Positions 52,644 to 61,827 of a DNA stretch of 64,000 nucleotides are shown here, one piece after another. The notes beneath the pieces are model-generated. The model searched no databases and had not been told where the DNA came from. It worked only from the letters and a program-made list of their open reading frames with translations. Made by a program: the position numbers and the translations under genes. Every line of letters begins with the position of its first letter. Position 1 is the first letter of the stretch. Where the stretch lies: assembly GCF_001307275.1 (NCBI RefSeq), contig NZ_CP012831.1, positions 6,192,501 through 6,256,500 on the forward strand, written 5' to 3'. Source of the DNA: Pseudomonas fluorescens. GTDB lineage: Bacteria; Pseudomonadota; Gammaproteobacteria; Pseudomonadales; Pseudomonadaceae.

Positions 52644-52661
52644 ATACGTGAGGAAACTTCA

Positions 52662-53045
52662 ATGCTGGAATTAAAGCCGCAATGTTTTTCGTCGGAGTGC
52701 CCAAGCCGGGCGCTGTTCGACCAAATCGCTGATAAGTGGTCGATGATGGTTCTGGCGGTACTCGATGACGGGCCGCATCGTTTTAACGCCATCAGACGTC
52801 GCCTGGAGGGCGTCACCCAGAAGGCACTTACCCAGTGCCTGCGGCGGTTGGAACGCAATGGTCTCGTCTCGCGCCAGATCATTTCGTTCTCGCCCGTGGC
52901 AGTGCAGTATGAGATCACCCCGCTGGGTCGAACATTGCAGCAGCCATTTCGCGAATTGCATAAATGGACGCTCGACAAACTGCCCGAAGTTGAAGCGGCC
53001 CGGTCGAAGTTTGACGAGGCCGCGGAGGTTAAGCTGGCGGAGTGA
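52662..53045 (+). CDS. HxlR-family transcriptional regulator
   Basis: 127 residues with the HxlR winged helix: CPSRALFDQIADKWSMMVLAVLDDGPHRFNAIRRRLEGVTQKALTQCLRRLERNGLV and ITPLGRTLQQPFRELHKW. The Cys near the N-terminus (SSEC) is where redox-sensing HxlR members carry their reactive thiol. It probably represses or activates the divergent Old Yellow Enzyme gene. Confidence 0.93.
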   Translation: MLELKPQCFSSECPSRALFDQIADKWSMMVLAVLDDGPHRFNAIRRRLEGVTQKALTQCLRRLERNGLVSRQIISFSPVAVQYEITPLGRTLQQPFRELHKWTLDKLPEVEAARSKFDEAAEVKLAE

Positions 53046-53063
53046 TTCGGTTAGCCGCGCAAA

Positions 53064-55310
53064 CTACAGTTTATAGTTCAATGTCATCAGTGCATTACGC
53101 GGCGCTCCATAACTGACAGTATCGAAATCGCCTTTCTGGGTTGCATATTTTTTATCAAACACATTGTTGACATTGATTGATAGGTCCATGTTCCTTGACA
53201 ACTCATAACGCGCCATCAGTGACGTCAGCGCATAGGGGTCTTGTTCCGCTACCCTCGTGCTCGTACTGCTGCTCAAGAAGCGGCTTTGCCATCTGACGCC
53301 TGCGCCCAAAGTCAATTTTTCCAACATGCCGGGTAATTTGTACGTAGTGAACATCTGAGCGGTTGTGCGCGGTACCTGTGCGTTCAGCCTGGCGTCATTG
53401 CCATCCTTGGCTGTGAAAGCGGCGATGCCAGCGTAGATGTTCCAATTAGGAGCCACTTCACCCTGCAGGTCAAACTCGACCCCGCGGGATTTAGTACCAT
53501 CAACACCTTTGTAAGCTTGCGCACCGCCTGGCGTAAGAAGACTGCCATCCGGTTGTGCAGCGTTGTCCAGTTCAGTGTCAAACAATGCGACAGACGCATT
53601 CAATCGCCCCTCCAGGTATTCAGCCTTGAGGCCAATCTCTTTCGTCTTGCCTTCCGTCGGCGTGAGGACATTGCCATTGCTGTCTCGGAACGATGTTTGC
53701 GGATTAAATATGCCGGTATAACTGATATAGACGGAGTACGTACTATCAATGTCGTATATCAGACCTGCATAGGGCGTGAACTCATTACTCTTTTTATAAT
53801 TGAACGGCGTCCCACCTGCAGTCTCGTCGATCTCGTAGCGACTGAACCGTCCTCCGACAATCAATTTCAATGGGTCGGCCAATGAGAATCTCGCTGTACT
53901 ATAGAAGCCGCGCTGTTTAACCTCGGTATCGGTCGGCATAGACGCCATTGCATCAAAGTCTGGCTTGGGGAAATGATTATTCCAATTGTAGATATTGCCG
54001 GGTGTGAACCCTACAAAAAAGGGACTGATATCGTCTTTGTTCGAGGTATACCGAGAACTCATAGCGCCCACTACCAGGTCATGTTGGCGCCCCATTAAAT
54101 CGAAGGGACCGCTCGCCATCACATCAAAGGTGTTTTGCCGGCTTTTCCCTTTGCCGGCCAACGCAACCGGATAAGCACCATTAGGAAAAACGCCTAAGCC
54201 GGTATCCTGGTCGGGTGTACCAAACCCGCCCAATAACTGGGAGTCATACTTAGTGCGGTACTGGTTCACCACACCGCGGACTTTCCAACCGTTATCGAAC
54301 CGGTGTTCAAGTTCGGCAAAAGCAGTCTGTCGGGTGCTGTCCCAGCGATTCCAGTCCGCGGCCAGGGATTTGGAGCGCGACCATTCTGCCTCTGAGCCGT
54401 TGCTGAACCATAGAGGAACACCGCCCCATGTCGGTCGCTCAGGGGAACTGTTCTGATAGTCATACCCAATATCCAAAGTGGTGTCTTCGGTGAGATCTGC
54501 CTCAATGACCCCATAGAACGCTTGCTTTTGTGTTTGGTAACCATCGATGTAGGAGTGACCATCGTTATTGACCCCGACCATGCGTGCACGGATACGACCG
54601 TCGGTTGTCAACGGTACGGAAACATCTCCCATCTCTCGGAAACTGTCCCAGGAACCCGCACTGATAGAGGTGGAAGCCGAGAACTCTGGCGTTGGTCTTT
54701 TGCGCACCAGGTTGACCGCAGCCGACGGATTGCCCGTGCCGGTAAGCAGCCCGTTAGCCCCGCGCACAATTTCGACACGGTCGTAAAATGCCGTTTCCAG
54801 GTCGCTGATGCCGCTGCCGTTTATGACGTCGCCAATGACGGCGGGTATGCCGTCATACTGGATGTTGTCGATCAGAAAGCCTCGGGAATAGAAACTCGTG
54901 CGTTGGCTATCCGATTGGTAAGGCGAGATGCCAGTCGTGCTCTCCAGTACCCCCTGAACTGAATCCAGCTTTTGATCGTCCATGCGTTGACGCGTTACCA
55001 CGGAAATTGATTGCGGCGTCTCCCGCAACGTCAGTGGCAAGCGAGTCGCGGCCGTGGTCTGGCCGGTGGTGTAAAGCCCCGTCCCTTCCGTCGTGGTGGT
55101 ATCGGGTGTCCTCGTCCCGCTTATCGTCACAGATGGGAGAATCATCACGCCTTGAGACTGAGTGTTCTCATCGGCTTCGACAGGGTCCTGCGCCATTACA
55201 CAACTCGAACTACCTAAAAACACCAACAGCGCTGCAGTCACCGGATTTGTCAGCAAACGCTCAGGCACGCAAGGGCGCCGCTCACCGCAGTAAGTCAACG
55301 AACTCCACAT
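53064..55310 (-). CDS. TonB-dependent siderophore receptor
   Basis: 748 residues from ATG 55310 with AAGGA 8 bases upstream; the upstream frame to 55472 is not signal-like. Signal peptide region LLTNPVTAALLVFLGSSSCVMA-QD, a TonB-box-like VMILPSVTISG, plug LPLTLRETPQSISVVTRQRMDDQ, RVEIVRGANGLLTGTGNPSAAVNLVRKRP, and a barrel ending GAPRNALMTLNYKL. This is the FpvA/FhuE-type ferri-siderophore receptor without the N-terminal signalling domain, so it is not sigma/anti-sigma controlled; the AraC protein upstream is the likely regulator. Confidence 0.93.
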   Translation of the reverse strand: MWSSLTYCGERRPCVPERLLTNPVTAALLVFLGSSSCVMAQDPVEADENTQSQGVMILPSVTISGTRTPDTTTTEGTGLYTTGQTTAATRLPLTLRETPQSISVVTRQRMDDQKLDSVQGVLESTTGISPYQSDSQRTSFYSRGFLIDNIQYDGIPAVIGDVINGSGISDLETAFYDRVEIVRGANGLLTGTGNPSAAVNLVRKRPTPEFSASTSISAGSWDSFREMGDVSVPLTTDGRIRARMVGVNNDGHSYIDGYQTQKQAFYGVIEADLTEDTTLDIGYDYQNSSPERPTWGGVPLWFSNGSEAEWSRSKSLAADWNRWDSTRQTAFAELEHRFDNGWKVRGVVNQYRTKYDSQLLGGFGTPDQDTGLGVFPNGAYPVALAGKGKSRQNTFDVMASGPFDLMGRQHDLVVGAMSSRYTSNKDDISPFFVGFTPGNIYNWNNHFPKPDFDAMASMPTDTEVKQRGFYSTARFSLADPLKLIVGGRFSRYEIDETAGGTPFNYKKSNEFTPYAGLIYDIDSTYSVYISYTGIFNPQTSFRDSNGNVLTPTEGKTKEIGLKAEYLEGRLNASVALFDTELDNAAQPDGSLLTPGGAQAYKGVDGTKSRGVEFDLQGEVAPNWNIYAGIAAFTAKDGNDARLNAQVPRTTAQMFTTYKLPGMLEKLTLGAGVRWQSRFLSSSTSTRVAEQDPYALTSLMARYELSRNMDLSINVNNVFDKKYATQKGDFDTVSYGAPRNALMTLNYKL

Positions 55311-55432
55311 CAGCCATTCCTTATCAAGAAAAAAACAGACAGCGGCCGACCGTCGAGAGACGGGTTTGAGAAAGGGCCGACAACTCAACCGGCACCAGGC
55401 CGGAGAACAGAAGTGACAAATCAATCTCAAGT

Positions 55433-55448
55433 GAAACTGATTTGCATT
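55433..55448 (-). promoter_or_regulatory. Possible Fur box of the siderophore receptor
   Basis: On the minus strand AATGCAAATCAGTTTC agrees with the Fur-box core AATGATAATCATTTTC in 13 of 16 positions by eye. It lies about 120 bases before the receptor start. Confidence 0.35.
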
Positions 55449-55462
55449 CGTTGTCGCGCAAT

Positions 55463-55549
55463 CTAGCAACAAGCCGCCGTTGCCAGATATCGAAGGATGG
55501 CCAGATTATTTTCCAGTTCAGCCAATGTCAGGGATTGGCCGTTTTCCAT
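55463..55549 (-). CDS. Candidate 28-residue peptide MENGQS...ATAACC
   Basis: A short frame between the AraC stop and the siderophore receptor, reading MENGQSLTLAELENNLAILR then YLATAACC and stopping at 55463. It is in the same frame as the AraC gene after that gene's TAA, so it may be a lost C-terminal tail of the regulator rather than a gene. The ribosome site is weak. The two terminal Cys and amphipathic helix are unusual. Confidence 0.25.
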   Translation of the reverse strand: MENGQSLTLAELENNLAILRYLATAACC

Positions 55550-55594
55550 CCGCCACGAGGATTGGTCAGGTTCGAATAGATCGCCTACGAGCCC

Positions 55595-56470
55595 TTACAC
55601 GTCGTCAGGAAACAGGATCGACGGCACGGGCAATGACTCACCTGCGATAACAGCGCTGGCTGAGCGGGCGGAAAGATATTGCACAGGCGGTTTGCCTACG
55701 GTTTTGCGGAACATCGTGATGAAGCCGCTAGGTCCCTCATAACCGAGTTCCAACGCAACCGATTGGACGCTCTCGCCCTTGGTCATGCGTTGCAGCGACA
55801 CAATTACATGCAATTGCCGACGCCAACGTCCAAAACTCATCCCTATTTCCTGCAGCAAAAGCCGACTCATGCTGCGCTCACTCATGCCAATGCGAGTAGC
55901 CCACTCGCGCACCGAAACCTTAAGCGCGGGGTCGGCCAAGAGCATTTCAGCGAGCCTGCGCAGACGCGTGTCGCGAGGCATCGGCAAATGCAGGTCCTCC
56001 ACGGGGGCTGCCGACAATTCGTCCAATAACGTTGCGATCAGGCGGTCTTCACGCGGGACATTGATAGCGTCTCCCGAGAACCCTGCCGCCTTCAGCAGCA
56101 ACTCACGCAACAGCGGTGATACGCCGATCGTGCAGCAGCCTCGCGGAAGATCCGGAGCGGCATCAGGTTCAACAAACAGGCAATAACATTCTGTCTCTCC
56201 TGAACCACGTGTCGCATGTGACAAACCACCGGGTATCCATACGGCACATTGTGGTGGAACGATCCAGACGCCCTCTTCTATTTCACAATTGAGGATGCCG
56301 CGCACGGAATAAAGCAGTTGCGCCTTACGATGTTGATGGCTGGCTTGCTCCCAATCCTTGCTCACCATCGAAGCGCTGAGGGCTACGACGGGCCGCGAAA
56401 TGCTATCGACGTCCCATACGGCAATCCTGTCTTTTTTAGCAGTGTTCGCCATAACAGGTGTGCGCCCCAC
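55595..56470 (-). CDS. AraC-family regulator with cupin sensor
   Basis: 291 residues from GTG 56470 (GAGGG 6 bases upstream; ATG 56452 is an alternative). N-terminal cupin (SHQHRKAQLLYSVRGILNCEIEEGVWIVPPQCAVWIPGGLSHATR), C-terminal AraC domain (VREWATRIGMSERSMSRLLLQEIGMSFGRWRRQLH and SVQSVALELGYEGPSGFITMFRKTVGKPPVQYL). Upstream of and co-oriented with the siderophore receptor, it is a probable activator of uptake. Confidence 0.9.
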   Translation of the reverse strand: MGRTPVMANTAKKDRIAVWDVDSISRPVVALSASMVSKDWEQASHQHRKAQLLYSVRGILNCEIEEGVWIVPPQCAVWIPGGLSHATRGSGETECYCLFVEPDAAPDLPRGCCTIGVSPLLRELLLKAAGFSGDAINVPREDRLIATLLDELSAAPVEDLHLPMPRDTRLRRLAEMLLADPALKVSVREWATRIGMSERSMSRLLLQEIGMSFGRWRRQLHVIVSLQRMTKGESVQSVALELGYEGPSGFITMFRKTVGKPPVQYLSARSASAVIAGESLPVPSILFPDDV

Positions 56471-56609
56471 GCTAAGCCCTCAAAAAATGAAAATGGCTGT
56501 TTTGAACAATATTGTGGCCAGCCTGTGCAATTAAGCCGGATCGCTTGCAGAGTATCCTGAAACCGCAGGACATCACAGAGGTTTGGCAACGTGTCGAAGG
56601 ACTATAGAA

Positions 56610-57002
56610 ATGCGTATAGACGCCACACAATTTCCGTTCGTTTGGCTGCAAAAAACCACACCGGGCCATAGCCAGGATGAGTCACTTGCCGAGCTCGAAG
56701 CCTTGCTTGCTCGCAATGAGCCCTTCGTATTGATCAGCAATGAAGGTCTGGACAAGGAGCAACCGGAACACTCACCAGGGGAACTGAAACAAATAGCCCT
56801 ATGGATGAAGCGCCACAAAAGCGAACTCAAGCGTTATGTCAAAGCCTCGATTCATATCGAATCAAGTCTCGCCAAACGGCTGGCAGGCAAAGCGTTCGCA
56901 ATCGTGTATGAAAAATTCTGGGGTTATCCCATGCTCATCGCAACCACTGAAGATGAAGCCTTGGCGCTGGCGCGGAACTTATTGCAAGCAAAGGAAAAAT
57001 AG
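56610..57002 (+). CDS. Small cytosolic hypothetical protein
   Basis: 130 residues from ATG 56610, with AAGGA 8 bases upstream; the earlier start at 56583 is less likely. Alternating beta-alpha pattern: MRIDATQFPFVWLQ, PFVLISNEGLDKEQ, LKQIALWMKRHKSELKRYVKASIHIES and AFAIVYEKFWGYPMLIATTEDEALALARNLL. It resembles a STAS-like alpha/beta domain by pattern, but no family can be named firmly. No signal peptide. Divergent from the AraC gene. Confidence 0.75.
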   Translation: MRIDATQFPFVWLQKTTPGHSQDESLAELEALLARNEPFVLISNEGLDKEQPEHSPGELKQIALWMKRHKSELKRYVKASIHIESSLAKRLAGKAFAIVYEKFWGYPMLIATTEDEALALARNLLQAKEK

Positions 57003-57023
57003 CGGCGTCCCTGAACGCCGCTA
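57000..57023 (+). terminator. Hairpin after the small hypothetical gene
   Basis: TAGCGGCG (57000-57007, starting at the stop codon) pairs exactly with CGCCGCTA (57016-57023). No T-run follows, so its strength is uncertain. It faces the OprD-family gene ending at 57052. Confidence 0.45.
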
Positions 57024-57051
57024 TTCATCAAGGGGGAGAACCCGTGATGTT

Positions 57052-58332
57052 TTATAGCAGCGAGATGGGGTAATTGATGAAAATCCGGTTTTCATCAAAC
57101 TCATTAGTGCTGAAGTCCCGACGAATCGACGCATTGCGCCATTTCACGTTGAGGTTTTTCAGCGCGCCGCTCTGCACGGTGTAGGCCAGTTCGGTTTCGC
57201 GGCCCCACTCCTTGCCATCGTCGACCGTGGCGGTGTGCACGTTGTCGCCGCTGATGTAGCGGTTCATCAGGGTCAGGCCCGGCACGCCGACGGCGGCGAA
57301 GTTGAAGTCGTGGCGCAGTTGCCAGGATTTTTCCTTGGCGTTGTCATAGCTGGAGTTGTAGCTGTCGTTGGCCAGGGTGCCGCCGCTGGTGCCGTTGACG
57401 CGCATCCAGGCATCATCGCCGCCGACTTTCTGCAGGCCGACATAGAAGGTGTTGCCGCCGTATTTGGCCGAGAGCATGGCGAACGCGGTTTTGTTGTCCA
57501 GGTCGCCGGCCAGGGCGCTGCCGTCTTCCTTGCCGATGAAGTAGCCGAGGTTGGCGCCCAGGGTCCAGTCGCCGATGGGTTGGCTGTGGGTCAGGTTGAA
57601 ATATTGCTGCTGGTAGATGTCGGACAGTTCCGCGTACCACACGCCAACCTGGGTGCGTTTTTCGTTGAAGGCGTATTCGCCACCGCCGAAGTTGAAACGA
57701 TCGGAGGTGAACGCACCGCGGCCGTTCATGGACATGTCTTCCATGCTCGCGTCGTTGCGCGGGCTGTTGCCACGGAACTGGCCGCCGTAGAGGCTCAGGC
57801 CGTTGATTTCGGTGGAGGTCACCTGGCCGCCACGGAAGGTTTGCGGCAGGGAGCGGCCGTCGTCGGAGCGCAGGATCGGCAGCACCGGCATCCACTCGCC
57901 GACCTTCAATTCGGTCTTCGACACCTTGGCCTTCAGGGCTACGCCCAGGCGCCCAAAGTCATCGGCCGGGCGACCGTCGTCATGCACGGGCAGCAATTGC
58001 GTACCCGCTGTGCCGCGACCGCCGTCGAGTTTCACCGAGTACAGGCCCAGCACGTCCACGCCGAAACCGACCACGCCCTGGGTGAAGCCGGACTTGGCGT
58101 CGAGGATGAAGTTCTGGGTCCATTCCTCGGCCTTGCCCTGGGCATTGTTCGGGTTGGTGAAGTTGCGATTGATGTAAGCGTTGCGCAAATTGAGGGTGGC
58201 CTTAGTGCCATCGACAAAACCGCTATTTTGATCGGCTTGAACAACAGCTGACGAACCCGCGCAAAACGCAAGAGTCAGGCTGATAAGCGATTGATGTGCG
58301 GGCACGCTGCGGACAGTAACCGGGTAGCGCAT
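57052..58332 (-). CDS. OprD-family outer membrane porin
   Basis: 426 residues from ATG 58332 (GAGGAA upstream). Signal peptide through ...SSAVVQA-DQ; the OprD pattern of FVDGTKATLNLRNAYINRNF, AEEWTQNFILDAKSGFTQGVVGFGVDVLGLYSVKLDGG, LKVGEWMPVLPILRSDDGRSLPQTFRGGQV and C-terminal RIFINYPISLL. An 18-strand substrate-specific channel for small carboxylates or amino acids. It follows the FAH/hydratase gene set on the same strand, so it likely admits that pathway's acid (inference). Confidence 0.93.
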   Translation of the reverse strand: MRYPVTVRSVPAHQSLISLTLAFCAGSSAVVQADQNSGFVDGTKATLNLRNAYINRNFTNPNNAQGKAEEWTQNFILDAKSGFTQGVVGFGVDVLGLYSVKLDGGRGTAGTQLLPVHDDGRPADDFGRLGVALKAKVSKTELKVGEWMPVLPILRSDDGRSLPQTFRGGQVTSTEINGLSLYGGQFRGNSPRNDASMEDMSMNGRGAFTSDRFNFGGGEYAFNEKRTQVGVWYAELSDIYQQQYFNLTHSQPIGDWTLGANLGYFIGKEDGSALAGDLDNKTAFAMLSAKYGGNTFYVGLQKVGGDDAWMRVNGTSGGTLANDSYNSSYDNAKEKSWQLRHDFNFAAVGVPGLTLMNRYISGDNVHTATVDDGKEWGRETELAYTVQSGALKNLNVKWRNASIRRDFSTNEFDENRIFINYPISLL

Positions 58333-58608
58333 GATGTTTCCTCACAATGAATTATTATTGTTTTTTGTTGCGATTTTTAGCTCGTGACAACGCATGCACA
58401 GACAGCCCGAAGAGCTAACTTCCGAGCGACCGAAGGGACTCCTTATCCAGCCCGTTATTGAGCAACTTGATAATTGTTTAATATCGCCTTAAGCAAAATC
58501 CGAGCGTGCGCAGACGCGAGCTAAACTCAATGCCTGTATGGGCACGCTCGTGAGAAATTGCGTGAGAACAACGACTGGAAAGTTAAAACGTACTCGAACG
58601 CTCGGCGA
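58333..58608. other. Intergenic region before the porin gene
   Basis: 276 bases between the DUF4286-like gene and the porin, both on the minus strand. The start is AT-rich (TAATTATTATTG near 58349). No hairpin with a T-run was found; it probably carries the porin promoter. Confidence 0.4.
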
Positions 58609-59304
58609 TCAACCCGCACTCCCCGGCGTTTTGCACCGTGTGTATTCCAATTGATAGAGCGTGGTTTCCGGTCCTATCGATTGCCCCTCCAGCAGCCGTT
58701 GCAGCTCGGCCACAAAAGACTCGCCGGCGACGCGAACGTAATCAGGTGCACAACCTTCGATCATGACGATCCAGGCCGGTATCTGGGTGCCTTCGGCGCG
58801 GGCCTTTTTCTCTGCGGTTTCAACCTTGCTCACGGCCTCATCCGCCACACACAAATGCACGCCCGTAATACCCTGTTTATCCGCCAGGGGAGGCAGCACG
58901 CGTTGACGCAATGCGTCTGACACCGATTTATGCAGCCCTTCGACAACATCGAAACGGACCGTTAACAGATACGCGCCCTGCCCCACACCGCTGGAGTAAG
59001 TGACTGCGCAAATGGATCGCGCGACATTGCGATAGGACTTCACCGACTGCTGGGTCCATGCCGTCGGACTGTTGAGGCGCGATAAATAATCCTGCCCTCC
59101 CAACACCTGCACAGAATCAGCCTCATAAAGGTTGAAATAAGTCGGCCCGGCATCCAAAGCGACGTACCGGCGTCCCCGCAAAAAGCCCGGAATTCCAGCC
59201 CGCTCGGGCATGTGTTCACGGTTATGCCACTCATAGAACTCGTCCCGCGCTTCGGGCAAAAGATCATGCCAGATCGCGACTACACCTGTTCCTGCAAAGC
59301 TCAT
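58609..59304 (-). CDS. Hypothetical protein, DUF4286-like/dimeric alpha-beta barrel type
   Basis: 231 residues in two similar halves, each a ferredoxin-like domain. First half: GTGVVAIWHDLLPEARDEFYEWHNREHMPERAGIPGFLRGRRYVAL; YEWHNxEHMPER is a known motif of EthD/DUF4286-like proteins. Second half: YLLTVRFDVVEGLHKSVSDALRQRVLPPLADKQGITGVHLC. Such proteins often bind or isomerise small acids. Starts 22 bases after the FAH gene, and is the last gene of the catabolic set. Confidence 0.78.
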   Translation of the reverse strand: MSFAGTGVVAIWHDLLPEARDEFYEWHNREHMPERAGIPGFLRGRRYVALDAGPTYFNLYEADSVQVLGGQDYLSRLNSPTAWTQQSVKSYRNVARSICAVTYSSGVGQGAYLLTVRFDVVEGLHKSVSDALRQRVLPPLADKQGITGVHLCVADEAVSKVETAEKKARAEGTQIPAWIVMIEGCAPDYVRVAGESFVAELQRLLEGQSIGPETTLYQLEYTRCKTPGSAG

Positions 59305-59326
59305 AGTGTTTTTCCTTTAGCGATAG

Positions 59327-60220
59327 TCAGTCAACATTGGGATGGCGCCCGGCGACCCATGCAGCCCCCATTTCAGCAACGTAAGGAACCACGGTCTGGA
59401 ATTGTTCACCCAGCCCTTGGCCACCGACACGCATGGTGTCACCCGCCTTGAGGAATACCGGTGGTTTCTGCCCGAGCCCCACACCTGGTGGCGTACCGGT
59501 AATGATGACGTCACCCGGCAGTAGCGGCATGAAGCGACTGAGGTACGCGACAATATGGGCAACGCTGAAGATCATCGTACGGGTATTGCCGGTCTGGAAA
59601 CGTTTGCCATTCACGTCGAGCCAGAGGTCAAGTGCCTGCGGATCGGCAATTTCGTCACGGGTGACCAGCCAAGGTCCCAGAGGTGCGAAAGAAAAACCGC
59701 TTTTGCCCTTGGTCCACTGGCCTTCGTACTCAAGCTGATAAGCCCGCTCGGACACATCATTGGCCAGGCAATAACCGGCAACGTGGTCCAATGCCCGCGC
59801 CTCATCGATCTGCCAGGCAGGCGTACCGATGACAATGGCCAGTTCGACTTCCCAATCCAGCTTCTGAGCGCCCGTCGGCAAGATGACCGGGTCATTGGGG
59901 CCGCTGATGGACGCGGTGTGTTTGTTGAAGACCACCGGCTGGCTCGGGATAGGTGTATTCGTTTCAGCCGCGTGATCGGAGTAGTTCAGACCGATGCAAA
60001 TCAGGTTCGGTACGCTGCCTACACACGGACCAAGACGTGTGCCTGGCGCCACCACTGGCAGCTTTTCAACGTCAACCGCGCGCAACTTTTCAAGCACTGA
60101 CGGGCTCAGGGCCGATGCATCGATGTCATCGACAATGCCCGAGAGGTCTCGAACGATCCCTTGCGAATCCAGGATTCCCGGTTGTTCCTGCCCCGGTAAA
60201 CCAAAACGAACTAAGCGCAT
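59327..60220 (-). CDS. Fumarylacetoacetate-hydrolase family protein (FAH domain)
   Basis: 297 residues. Metal-binding FAH core: IGLNYSDHAAETN, FNKHTASISGPNDPVILP, LDWEVELAIVIG (Glu pair), GYCLANDVSERAYQ and GDVIITGTPPGVGLGQKPPVFLKAGDTMRV. Members hydrolyse or decarboxylate beta-diketo acids, or isomerise 2-oxo-dienoates. In the same minus-strand set as a hydratase, which argues for an aromatic- or sugar-acid-derived 2-oxo acid. Confidence 0.9.
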   Translation of the reverse strand: MRLVRFGLPGQEQPGILDSQGIVRDLSGIVDDIDASALSPSVLEKLRAVDVEKLPVVAPGTRLGPCVGSVPNLICIGLNYSDHAAETNTPIPSQPVVFNKHTASISGPNDPVILPTGAQKLDWEVELAIVIGTPAWQIDEARALDHVAGYCLANDVSERAYQLEYEGQWTKGKSGFSFAPLGPWLVTRDEIADPQALDLWLDVNGKRFQTGNTRTMIFSVAHIVAYLSRFMPLLPGDVIITGTPPGVGLGQKPPVFLKAGDTMRVGGQGLGEQFQTVVPYVAEMGAAWVAGRHPNVD

Positions 60221-60223
60221 TTG

Positions 60224-61024
60224 TTACTCCTCCAGCGTTGAGAAATGGACAGACAATGAGCCTGCTTCGCCGAACTGCACATGCAGTGGCTGGTTAACGG
60301 GCACATCGAGAACACCTGCATAGGACCCGGTGATAATCACCTGCCCTGCTTGCAGCCCTATCCCTTGTGTAGACAGAAAATTGGCCAGCCAGACGATCGG
60401 CAACAACGGATCCCCGTCCGGATGTCGACCCTTGATTTTCAGGGGCTCCGACGTTGCATCGCTCAAGGTGATAGCCAGTTCAGAGGGCATGCTGGCAGGG
60501 TTCGACAGCGTGATTGGCGCCCCAAGTACCAGGCCGTGATTGAATAGACCATCCGCGAGCAATTGCTCGAACGGCAGTGTCTGTGGATGGGTATAACGGC
60601 AATCGATCACTTCCAATGCCAAGCGCACGTCGCTGATCGCAGCAGCGATCTGTTCAGCGGTATAAGGCTCGACACGTGCCGGCAAATCATGGGCCAGGAC
60701 GCACGCCAGTTCGGGCTCGATGCGCGCCTTATCGGCGTCAGCGGCCAGTCGGTAACGTTCGCCTTCTACAATGCTGTCGCTGTAGATCGGGGCTACGATC
60801 CACTTGCCAGCCGGCGGTAACGCACACTTCCAGCCTCCCACGGTCTTTCCAGCCAATGGCCCCACGCGTTGCTGGATGGCAAAACCTTCTGCGAGGCTGC
60901 CTGGCAGGTTCTGGTCAGGCAAGGATGCCAGCCGCCCCCCCTCCAGCCGTGCACGGACCAGAGCGGCAGCGGCGACTTCCAGCTCCGATCCTGCCTTGGC
61001 CCCTGCAGGTGCGAGTTGGCTCAT
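60224..61024 (-). CDS. 2-Keto-4-pentenoate hydratase-like protein (MhpD/HpaH type)
   Basis: 266 residues from ATG 61024 (4-base overlap with the IclR gene; the frame to 61060 runs inside it). Pattern of the FAH-fold hydratases: GWKCALPPAGKWIVAPIYSDSI, ARIEPELACVLAHDLP (metal Glu pair), ALEVIDCRY, NHGLVLGAP and VIITGSYAGVLDVPVNQ. They add water to 2-hydroxydienoates in meta-cleavage and homoprotocatechuate pathways. Three bases separate it from the FAH gene. Confidence 0.88.
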   Translation of the reverse strand: MSQLAPAGAKAGSELEVAAAALVRARLEGGRLASLPDQNLPGSLAEGFAIQQRVGPLAGKTVGGWKCALPPAGKWIVAPIYSDSIVEGERYRLAADADKARIEPELACVLAHDLPARVEPYTAEQIAAAISDVRLALEVIDCRYTHPQTLPFEQLLADGLFNHGLVLGAPITLSNPASMPSELAITLSDATSEPLKIKGRHPDGDPLLPIVWLANFLSTQGIGLQAGQVIITGSYAGVLDVPVNQPLHVQFGEAGSLSVHFSTLEE

Positions 61025-61827
61025 ACGCTCTCCGAATGCACGTTGTTCTGGCGCGGCCAAACCGTACCCAGCTTGTTGGCGGCCTCTTCCAGCAGGGCAT
61101 GCAATTCGTCATAACGCTCGGGCTGCATGCGCAACACCGGACCGGCGATACTCATCGTGCCGACCACAGTGCCGGATGGAACCAGCTTGACCGGTACGGC
61201 AATCGCCCAGACACCCGCCTCGGCCTCTTCAATGACCAAGCCATACCCGCGCTTCCGGGTCAGTGCCAACTCGGCCAACAAGCCTTCGATGCTGTTGATC
61301 GCCTTCGGCCCGTGTCCCATCCCTGTGTCAGCTTTCCCCAGCCCGCTACGCAACGCATGCTCAATGGCCTGCTCATCGGACATTGTTGCCAGCCAGGCTT
61401 TGCCATTGGCGGTTGCATAGAGATTGATCGGTTTATCCATGGCCGGCGAATACATAAGCCCTGGCGCGGCGCCTTGGGCCGAAGACAACCAGGACAAGGT
61501 GCCCTCGTTGACCACCGTCAGCCGCACCAACTCATGACATTGAACAGCCACTTGCTCGATGATCGGCTGGACCAATTCAGGCAAGCCGATGCCATGTAAA
61601 TAACGCTGCCCCAACAGTGCCAGCTTCAGTGTCAAGCGGTACTGCGACGTGGCTTCATCCTGCTCCGCCCACCCTTGCTCGACTAACTGAGCAAGCACTC
61701 GATGGGCGGGGCCCTTCTCCAAGCCCAGCTCGGCTGCGATATCGGACATCCGCATCCAGCGAGCCTCGCGGGCCAGCAGTTCAATCGCCTCCAGGCAACG
61801 GTCAACAGCACCTTTAACGACTCTCAT
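61021..61827 (-). CDS. IclR-family transcriptional regulator
   Basis: 268 residues: winged helix GAVDRCLEAIELLAREARWMRMSDIAAELGLEKGPAHRVLAQLVEQGWAEQDEATSQYRLTLKLALLGQRYL and the effector domain (ANGKAWLATMSDEQ, RKRGYGLVIEEAEAGVWAIAVPV). It lies between the two FAH-type genes and is transcribed with the hydratase. A perfect palindrome at 61883-61897 upstream could be its own operator. Confidence 0.93.
   Translation of the reverse strand: MRVVKGAVDRCLEAIELLAREARWMRMSDIAAELGLEKGPAHRVLAQLVEQGWAEQDEATSQYRLTLKLALLGQRYLHGIGLPELVQPIIEQVAVQCHELVRLTVVNEGTLSWLSSAQGAAPGLMYSPAMDKPINLYATANGKAWLATMSDEQAIEHALRSGLGKADTGMGHGPKAINSIEGLLAELALTRKRGYGLVIEEAEAGVWAIAVPVKLVPSGTVVGTMSIAGPVLRMQPERYDELHALLEEAANKLGTVWPRQNNVHSESV

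Noticed and set aside
57235..58251. 338-codon frame antisense to the OprD-family porin
   Set aside because: Low-complexity Val/Ala-rich translation typical of a shadow; the opposite strand has all porin features.
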